DNA from: an uncultured Mailhella sp.
Lineage (GTDB): Bacteria; Desulfobacterota; Desulfovibrionia; Desulfovibrionales; Desulfovibrionaceae
Reading direction: 5' to 3'
Assembly: GCF_905187505.1 (NCBI RefSeq)
Contig: NZ_CAJJIC010000126.1
Span: forward strand, 1-7,006
DNA length: 7,006 bases
The position numbers were made by a program, and so were the translations under genes. Shown here in pieces: positions 1 to 3,533 of this stretch (positions are counted from its first letter, which is position 1; each line of letters opens with the position of its first letter). Below the pieces are notes generated by a model. The model did not search any database. It had not been told where the DNA came from and saw only the letters and a program-made list of their open reading frames with translations.

Positions 1-344
1 TGCCTGAGTTCCTCGGCGATCCCGTTGTTGAAGACGTAGGTGACCTCTTCGGAAGTAAAGCCGGCAAGCCCTTTGATGTAAAGCACGCCGATCCTCATGG
101 CGTCCACCACGCAGCCTTCGGAACGGATGATGCGAAGCAGCGCGGGGTTGGTGTTGGCCTTGGCGGAATAGTTCACGCAAAAGCCGGGGAGCGACGAGAG
201 TCCCAGAAGGTCGCGGCAGCGCTCGCGCAGTATGTTCTCATTGTAGACATACAGAGGAGAACCGAAACGGGAGATCAGTTCACGGGGATCTTCCTGCCCA
301 TAAAAGTTGACACTGTCCGTATAGGTGGATCGTACGTTTGCCAT
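1..344 (-). CDS. lysA: Diaminopimelate decarboxylase (LysA), N-terminal part, truncated by window edge
   Basis: This is the first 114 codons of a fold-type III PLP-dependent decarboxylase; the remainder lies beyond base 1. The family converts meso-diaminopimelate to L-lysine in the cytoplasm, the last step of lysine synthesis. The start at 344 is the only ATG that fits. It gives a typical N-terminus (a YGQEDP segment near residues 15-20, then FGSPLYVYNE near 27-36), followed by the beta-strand with NYSAKAN, where Lys62 would form the Schiff base with PLP. Next comes a VVDAM segment (79-83) and a FNNGI segment (105-109), matching the barrel order of the family. One oddity is that residues 84-88 read RIGVL, where relatives usually have a small-residue/Gly/Glu/Leu (GEL) pattern. 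The Shine-Dalgarno is weak (AGGT or AAAGAGAAA before the ATG). A terminator-like T-run upstream suggests a separate transcription unit. Related decarboxylases such as carboxynorspermidine decarboxylase cannot be fully excluded from this fragment. Confidence 0.85.
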   Translation of the reverse strand, partial: MANVRSTYTDSVNFYGQEDPRELISRFGSPLYVYNENILRERCRDLLGLSSLPGFCVNYSAKANTNPALLRIIRSEGCVVDAMRIGVLYIKGLAGFTSEEVTYVFNNGIAEELR

Positions 345-430
345 TTTCTCTTTCGTACCTGTATGAGGAAAAAGCTCCGGAAACAGGCCCGCGACATGGA
401 ACGGCAAACCATGACTCCGGCCTGAAACAC

Positions 431-468
431 AAAAAAACGGCCGCCCCCGCAAGGCGATGAACGGTCGT
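431..468 (-). terminator. Possible intrinsic terminator with T7 run, downstream of the DUF465 gene
   Basis: On the minus strand a GC-rich imperfect hairpin (arms 462-468 and 437-443, six of seven pairs) is followed immediately by seven T residues (431-437, the first shared with the stem). It lies between the DUF465 gene and lysA, the right place to end the upstream transcript. The stem is imperfect and has a large loop, so this call rests mainly on the T-run. Confidence 0.4.
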
Positions 469-473
469 CCGAG

Positions 474-501
474 CGGGGAGAAAGCAGGCGCTTTCTCCCC
501 G
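474..501. repeat. Perfect 12-bp inverted repeat (hairpin), intergenic
   Basis: Arms 474-485 and 490-501 are perfectly complementary with a 4-nt loop (486-489), forming a very stable stem. Neither side is followed by a T-rich run, so it is not a classic intrinsic terminator. It sits between two other hairpins downstream of the DUF465 gene and may protect the 3' end of that transcript. Confidence 0.7.
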
Positions 502-507
502 TGACTG

Positions 508-538
508 AATAAAGACGCCCCTGCCGCAAACGGCAGGG
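508..538 (-). terminator. Hairpin with short T-rich tail just after the DUF465 gene
   Basis: Arms 519-526 and 531-538 form a perfect 8-bp stem with a 4-nt loop, beginning 10 nt after the DUF465 stop codon. On the minus strand the stem is followed by GCGTCTTTATT, a weak T-rich tail. It is probably a weak terminator or the first member of a terminator cluster that continues to 431. Confidence 0.5.
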
Positions 539-548
539 ATCGAACGCA

Positions 549-770
549 TTACTTCTTATATTTGTCGAGAGCGGCGGCCAGGCGGGTCTTGCCGTCCAGC
601 TTCTGCTTCTTGAGAGTCTTCATTTCCTGCTCTTCGCTGGGAGAGAGGTAGCTCTTGCCTTCAAACTTGGCGAGCTGCTTTTCATACAGCATATGTTCTT
701 CCCAGAGAGCCTTCAGTTCAGGATCAGTATCGCCGTACTGTTCCACAATCTTGAGATCACGTTCTTCCAT
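549..770 (-). CDS. DUF465 (YdcH-like) small protein
   Basis: This 73-aa highly charged, all-helical protein matches the DUF465 pattern: an EEH motif near residues 23-25 (ALWEEH), a short connector, then LKKQKLDGK near 51-59 and a basic end. Its biochemical role is unknown; members are short two-helix proteins. I chose the ATG at 770 because a GGAG Shine-Dalgarno (779-782) lies 8 nt upstream. The reading frame is open to an earlier ATG at 836, giving 95 aa. That start overlaps the yggT stop as ATGA but has no Shine-Dalgarno, adds residues unlike the family, and would place a terminator hairpin (803-823) inside the gene. Neighbours are yggT upstream and a hairpin cluster downstream. Family identity is fairly sure; function is not known. 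Confidence 0.87.
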   Translation of the reverse strand: MEERDLKIVEQYGDTDPELKALWEEHMLYEKQLAKFEGKSYLSPSEEQEMKTLKKQKLDGKTRLAAALDKYKK

Positions 771-778
771 GGCACAGA

Positions 779-782
779 CTCC
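779..782 (-). promoter_or_regulatory. Shine-Dalgarno deciding the DUF465 start
   Basis: GGAG on the minus strand, 8 nt before the ATG at 770. The competing ATG at 836 has nothing comparable, so this site fixes the start. Confidence 0.7.
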
Positions 783-802
783 ATTATGTTGGGGTGGCAG
801 GG

Positions 803-823
803 AAAAAGCCGGCAGACCGGCTT
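803..823 (-). terminator. Intrinsic terminator after yggT
   Basis: Arms 806-812 and 817-823 form a perfect 7-bp stem (AAGCCGG with CCGGCTT) with a 4-nt loop. On the minus strand this runs into five consecutive T (803-807, two inside the stem). It starts about 10 nt after the yggT stop codon and lies upstream of the preferred DUF465 start. Some read-through may supply the DUF465 transcript, as I see no good promoter in the short gap. Confidence 0.6.
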
Positions 824-832
824 CCTCTAAAT

Positions 833-1141
833 TCATACGCCGGCCAGACGCAGCCCGAGCTGAAGCAGAGACTGCACGACCACGCCGTTGAGCAGTTGCA
901 GGGCGACCAGAGCCACGATGGGGGAAAGGTCTATCCCGTTGACCATCACGAAGGGGAACGCCTTGCGGATACGGTAAAACACCGGTTCCGTGAGCGCCCT
1001 CAGCGTGCGGACGATCGCATTATACGGGTCGGGCCTCACCCACGAGAGAAAGGCCGCCACGATAACGACGAAAATATAAAGATTGATGACCAGACTCAGA
1101 AGCCCGGCAACAGTCGTGACAAGATTTGCAAAGACGAACAT
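833..1141 (-). CDS. yggT: YggT family small integral membrane protein
   Basis: This 102-aa protein has the YggT/Ycf19 layout: a hydrophobic N-terminal segment (about residues 5-34) ending in SWVRPDPYN, an amphipathic central loop with LTEPVFYRIRKAFP (50-63), then GIDLSPIVALVALQLL (69-84) starting the second membrane segment. The central and second motifs are the family signature. Members sit in the cytoplasmic membrane; homologues have been linked to osmotic tolerance, cell division or envelope organisation, but the molecular role is unsettled. The ATG at 1141 has a purine-rich GGAGGAG (1144-1150) just upstream, slightly close but clear. Its TGA stop overlaps an upstream in-frame ATG for the DUF465 gene, and a terminator follows. 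The zinc-ribbon gene lies 87 nt upstream. Confidence 0.93.
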   Translation of the reverse strand: MFVFANLVTTVAGLLSLVINLYIFVVIVAAFLSWVRPDPYNAIVRTLRALTEPVFYRIRKAFPFVMVNGIDLSPIVALVALQLLNGVVVQSLLQLGLRLAGV

Positions 1142-1201
1142 GGCTCCTCCATGAAAAGTCCTGTATTCAGAGTGTTGCCTGATTGGCTTCCAGATGCAAG
1201 C

Positions 1202-1228
1202 AAAAAAATGAAATTTCCGACCACAAAT
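1202..1228 (-). terminator. Weak terminator candidate after the zinc-ribbon gene
   Basis: Immediately after the TAA stop the minus strand has a weak AT-only inverted repeat (AAATTT arms separated by 8 nt; the first arm overlaps the stop codon), then CA and seven T (1202-1208). The stem is too weak to be convincing; the T-run is the main support. The rest of the gap up to yggT (1142-1201) shows no clear promoter. Confidence 0.25.
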
Positions 1229-1732
1229 TTAGCAGACGCAGCGAAGACGCTTCACGCCGTCCTTGAACATCACGTCCATCTTGTCGGGCGGAAGCAGCTC
1301 GATGACGGCTCCCGTGCCGAAAACGGGATGATCCACCAGCGTGTTCACGGCAAAGGTGCCGGTCATGCTGTAGGCCACGGGCACGGCCGCTCTTCCGGCC
1401 ACAAGACTGGTCCAGCGCTGTTCGTTTTCCTCGGCACGGTGGGCAAGCTGCTTCTCTTCCCTGGTGAGTCTGGGGGCCGCAGCGCGCTTTTCCGCCTTGA
1501 CGGTGGCGTCCACGGCTTCCGCACGGTTGTGACCGGCCTTCACGCGCACGGTCTTTTCCACCTTCGGGCGGGCATGGACCTCGGGGGCAACATACTTATG
1601 CACACTGCCGCAGGCGCGGCATTCGACCTTGACCGGCATGCCGTCGAGGCACGCCATGACGACGTGGCCAGTGACATCCTTGCAGCGCGAGCAGCGAGCC
1701 TCAATGATCTGACCTGTAACAAATGAACTCAT
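1229..1732 (-). CDS. Zinc-ribbon protein with Tudor-like C-terminal domain, function unknown
   Basis: This 167-aa, probably cytoplasmic protein has three parts. The N-terminal ribbon has paired cysteines C14-x2-C17 and C38-x2-C41, a standard structural zinc site. The middle (about 50-115) is basic, rich in Lys, Arg and Ala, and probably flexible or helical. The C-terminal segment (about 124-164) reads FAVNTLVDHPVFGTGAVIEL then a KMDVMFKDGVKRL strand. That resembles the small beta-barrel (Tudor/SH3-like) modules with a HPxFGxG pattern found at the end of UvrD/PcrA-type helicases and in small deltaproteobacterial proteins. A nucleic-acid- or RNA-polymerase-related role is an inference from these modules, not shown. 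It ends in Cys-Val-Cys. The ATG at 1732 has GGAG 11 nt upstream, rather far but the only good site. No named gene is recognised. Confidence 0.82.
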   Translation of the reverse strand: MSSFVTGQIIEARCSRCKDVTGHVVMACLDGMPVKVECRACGSVHKYVAPEVHARPKVEKTVRVKAGHNRAEAVDATVKAEKRAAAPRLTREEKQLAHRAEENEQRWTSLVAGRAAVPVAYSMTGTFAVNTLVDHPVFGTGAVIELLPPDKMDVMFKDGVKRLRCVC

Positions 1733-1760
1733 GAAACGAAAAACTCCAGATGGATTTTCG

Positions 1761-1778
1761 GCGCAGGTCGTCCTGCGC
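1761..1778. repeat. Perfect 7-bp hairpin in the leader of the zinc-ribbon gene
   Basis: Arms 1761-1767 (GCGCAGG) and 1772-1778 with a 4-nt loop, followed on neither strand by a T-run. It lies about 30 nt before the zinc-ribbon start, so it could shape that mRNA leader or be an operator. Confidence 0.45.
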
Positions 1779-1788
1779 GCAACACACG

Positions 1789-1794
1789 ATTCTA
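1789..1794 (-). promoter_or_regulatory. Possible -10 box (TAGAAT) upstream of the zinc-ribbon gene
   Basis: TAGAAT on the minus strand matches five of six sigma-70 -10 bases and sits 57 nt before the start codon. No convincing -35 hexamer is present at 16-18 nt, so this is weak. Confidence 0.22.
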
Positions 1795-1847
1795 CCGGGC
1801 CCCGACAAGGAAGCCCACGACCGCATTGGCGGCCGAAAAATTTTCCG

Positions 1848-2618
1848 TCAGCAGCGCGTCTCCGCCTCTGCCCTCATGGCGGCTATCTCATCCCGGATCA
1901 CGCGGGCTGCAGCCGAAGCGGCCGTCTGCTCACTTTTCTTTTCCCATTCCTGAACGCGCTTCTCAAGCCCGTCCACGCGTGCGCCGAGGTCGGCAGCTTC
2001 TCCGTCCTCCTGATCCGACGAAGCCGGCAGTCTGGCGTCGAGCATGCGGCTCACAAGCTCTTCCATGTTGAGCCGTACGGAGGCGTCTTCCAGAAACATG
2101 GTGCCGGCCTGGGCGATCTGCTGACTCAGGCTTTCCACGCTTTCCTCAAGTTCCCGGCACATCTTCTCAAGAGAAGCGACACGTTCTTCCAGAGCCTTTA
2201 CCTCGGCCTCATGTTTCCGCTTCAGGACAAGCAGACGTTCATCCTCGGCGTCGGCCGTCTCCCCGTTTTCGGAAGCCGCGTCGCACCCGTCATCAGTCCC
2301 GACCGCGTTCTTCGACGCGCCTTCGCCGCCGCTCTCCTCCGCGGAGAAAACGGCCTGTCCCGCCTCTGAATGCTCCACGTCGCCCTGCTCAAGCACGGCG
2401 CTCTCTTCCAGAAGCACCGCCTCTTCTCCGACCTCGGTGCAGTCTCCGACCTCTTCAAGATCGTTTTTTTCAGGCTGTTCCGCCTCGTCGGCCCCGTCGG
2501 AAAGAAGTGCGGATTCTTCCGCCTGTACGGCTTTCTCATCCGATGCGGACTGCGCCACAATGTCCAAAAGCTCAATGACCTCTTCAGGCTGTTCAGAAGA
2601 ACGTTTTCTTTCTTCCAT
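1848..2618 (-). CDS. Acidic coiled-coil protein, function unknown
   Basis: This 256-aa protein is not recognised as a named gene. It begins with a short hydrophobic-acidic motif, EEVIELLDIV (12-21), followed by a long Glu/Asp/Ala/Ser-rich, low-complexity stretch to about 127, probably disordered. A heptad-like helix covers about 128-170 (KALEERVASLEKMCRELEES region), a second lies near 211-230, and a C-terminal helix with AARVIRDEIAAM (237-248) precedes a terminal Cys. There is no signal peptide or membrane segment, so it is probably cytoplasmic. The layout suggests a scaffold or adaptor with docking motifs at each end; that is inference. I chose the ATG at 2618 because GAGGGG (2622-2627) lies just before it. 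The frame stays open to 2759, but the added residues would translate through the terminator region. A weak promoter sits between that terminator and the start. Confidence 0.82.
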   Translation of the reverse strand: MEERKRSSEQPEEVIELLDIVAQSASDEKAVQAEESALLSDGADEAEQPEKNDLEEVGDCTEVGEEAVLLEESAVLEQGDVEHSEAGQAVFSAEESGGEGASKNAVGTDDGCDAASENGETADAEDERLLVLKRKHEAEVKALEERVASLEKMCRELEESVESLSQQIAQAGTMFLEDASVRLNMEELVSRMLDARLPASSDQEDGEAADLGARVDGLEKRVQEWEKKSEQTAASAAARVIRDEIAAMRAEAETRC

Positions 2619-2621
2619 GAT

Positions 2622-2627
2622 CCCCTC
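2622..2627 (-). promoter_or_regulatory. Shine-Dalgarno deciding the coiled-coil gene start
   Basis: GAGGGG on the minus strand, 3 nt before the ATG at 2618 (GAGG core 5 nt away). It supports this start over upstream in-frame ATG codons reaching 2759. Confidence 0.65.
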
Positions 2628-2655
2628 TTGGCGGTACAGAAAAATGTGGGTCAAA

Positions 2656-2685
2656 GATATACAACTAAAGGCAAGGCTTCCGCAA
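2656..2685 (-). promoter_or_regulatory. Possible sigma-70 promoter for the coiled-coil gene
   Basis: On the minus strand a TTGCGG (2680-2685) and a TATATC (2656-2661) are separated by 18 nt, directly downstream of the cytochrome terminator and 37 nt before the start codon. The -10 matches four of six bases and the -35 only its TTG. A direct repeat GCAAGGC (2671-2677 and 2682-2688 on the plus strand, 11-nt period) overlaps the -35. Confidence 0.35.
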
Positions 2686-2689
2686 GGCC

Positions 2690-2712
2690 AAAAAAAGCCC
2701 CCTTCCGGGGGC
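2690..2712 (-). terminator. Intrinsic terminator after the cytochrome c3 gene
   Basis: On the minus strand GCCCCC (2707-2712), a GGAA loop and GGGGGC (2697-2702) form a six-pair all-GC stem followed by seven T (2690-2696). It is a textbook terminator, 72 nt past the cytochrome stop codon. Its first arm overlaps a segment that can alternatively pair with 2741-2750. Confidence 0.85.
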
Positions 2713-2773
2713 AAAACGAGGCCGTAGACAACCGGCCGCAGTTTTGCCCCGCCCCTCACAGGCGGGGCAAAAC
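2697..2773 (-). promoter_or_regulatory. Attenuator-like set of mutually exclusive hairpins after the cytochrome gene
   Basis: In minus-strand RNA order, segment A (2773-2761) pairs perfectly over 13 bp with segment B (2753-2741), loop 2754-2760. Ten bases of B (2750-2741) can instead pair with segment C (2717-2708), extended by an inner 5-bp stem (2737-2733 with 2724-2720). C contains most of the first arm of the terminator stem. So A:B leaves the terminator free, while B:C would break it. A starts 11 nt after the cytochrome stop codon, within reach of a terminating ribosome. The pairings are visible; regulation is inferred, and tandem terminator-like hairpins sharing sequence by chance or duplication is the simpler alternative. 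Confidence 0.4.
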
Positions 2774-2784
2774 CAGAGATTCAG

Positions 2785-3267
2785 CTAGTTCTGCTTGGGA
2801 TGGCAGGCAGACCCGGAGCAGCCCGTAAGAGCCTGCTTCATTTCAGGACGGGTCTTTGCAACCTGAGTATGGCAGCCGAGGCAGGAGTCGGCAACGTAAC
2901 CCTTGCCGTAAATTTCGCGGTCATGAATGATCTTGAAGTAGCTGCGTTCCGCCTGTTTGTCTTCAGGATTGTGACAGCCGGCAGTCCCGCACTTGAACTT
3001 GGGAGTGGTGCCGGCGACCTTGTGATGACAGACGGCGCACTGCTTTTCCGTATCGACAGCCAGCGGGGGGAAGTGGGCGGGCATGCTGGTATGGCAGGCC
3101 GTGCAGTCCTGAGTGGTATGGATGTTATGATCGAAATAGACGGGCTTATCGGTCAAATCCATCTTGATGGGCCCGGCAGGGATATGTGCGAACTGCGCGG
3201 CGCCGGCCGGCAGAGCCAAAGCGGCGACTATCAGAGCGGCGGAGCCGAACGTCAGCAGCTTTTTCAT
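2785..3267 (-). CDS. cycA: Periplasmic c3-type multiheme cytochrome with five heme motifs
   Basis: Class III cytochrome c, 160 aa with a Sec signal peptide (basic MKK start, hydrophobic 9-20, likely cleavage after AGAA near residue 24). In sulfate reducers such proteins take electrons from periplasmic hydrogenases or formate dehydrogenases and pass them to membrane complexes. Heme motifs are C55-x2-C58-H59, C77-x2-C80-H81, C93-x4-C98-H99, C129-x2-C132-H133 and C150-x4-C155-H156. The last four and the axial histidines H47, H50, H82 and H115 follow the classical tetraheme pattern. The first motif is additional: the region from H50 to C55 has classical heme I spacing, but residue 60 is Thr instead of the second His, and about 22 residues later CAVCHH supplies it. 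H65 could be a ligand of the extra heme. AGGAGG lies 7 nt before the ATG, predicting strong translation. A promoter precedes it and a terminator follows, so it is probably monocistronic. Confidence 0.96.
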   Translation of the reverse strand: MKKLLTFGSAALIVAALALPAGAAQFAHIPAGPIKMDLTDKPVYFDHNIHTTQDCTACHTSMPAHFPPLAVDTEKQCAVCHHKVAGTTPKFKCGTAGCHNPEDKQAERSYFKIIHDREIYGKGYVADSCLGCHTQVAKTRPEMKQALTGCSGSACHPKQN

Positions 3268-3332
3268 AGGGTGACCTCCTCCTGGTCTTTACACGAAACC
3301 AACGCTCACGCTGCAGAGGCATAAGCAGAATT

Positions 3333-3362
3333 ACGTTACTTCCAAAACAGAAATAATGTCAA
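3333..3362 (-). promoter_or_regulatory. Probable sigma-70 promoter of the cytochrome c3 gene
   Basis: A perfect -35 hexamer TTGACA (3357-3362) is followed after 18 nt by TAACGT (3333-3338), which keeps the key T, A and final T of the -10 box. Transcription would start near 3326, giving a leader of about 60 nt ending in the strong Shine-Dalgarno. The -10 is imperfect. Confidence 0.55.
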
Positions 3363-3363
3363 G

Positions 3364-3389
3364 AGAGAGCGCTCAAAGGCAGGCTCTCT
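3364..3389. repeat. Inverted repeat immediately upstream of the cytochrome promoter
   Basis: AGAGAGC (3364-3370) and GCTCTCT (3383-3389) are perfect 7-bp arms 12 nt apart, ending one base from the -35 box. The position, centred near -50, suits an activator site; it could also be a leftover hairpin with no role. Confidence 0.4.
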
Positions 3390-3485
3390 TTCCGGTGCCG
3401 TCGGATGATTATCTGTCGGCTCACTCTGCACCCGCAGACCCGCACCGTGCGCGAACACCTCGTTTCATCCTACGCTTCCGCAGAC

Positions 3486-3527
3486 AAAAAAGCAAAAGGG
3501 CCGGAACGTCTTTTTTCGTTCCGGCCC
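3486..3527 (-). terminator. Strong intrinsic terminator after ppiD
   Basis: Arms 3517-3527 and 3498-3508 form a perfect 11-bp GC-rich stem (GGGCCGGAACG and its complement) with an 8-nt loop. On the minus strand it runs into TTTTGCTTTTTT. It starts 6 nt after the ppiD stop codon and separates the aconitase-ppiD unit from the cytochrome gene. Confidence 0.93.
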
Positions 3528-3533
3528 AGGTCT

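Noticed and set aside
345..430. Promoter for lysA
   Set aside because: A TTGCCG and a CATACA can be picked out but not with acceptable spacing and match; I could not support a promoter here.
771..836. A 22-residue N-terminal extension of the DUF465 protein
   Set aside because: No Shine-Dalgarno, residues unlike the family, and a terminator hairpin inside it; the ATG at 770 has GGAG at proper spacing.
794..1726. A 310-codon open frame on the plus strand
   Set aside because: It runs across yggT, an intergenic gap and the zinc-ribbon gene in antisense, has low-complexity His/Gly/Arg-rich composition and no recognisable domain.
2619..2759. A 47-residue N-terminal extension of the coiled-coil protein
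   Set aside because: It would be translated through the terminator hairpin of the cytochrome gene and has no Shine-Dalgarno, whereas the ATG at 2618 has a good one.
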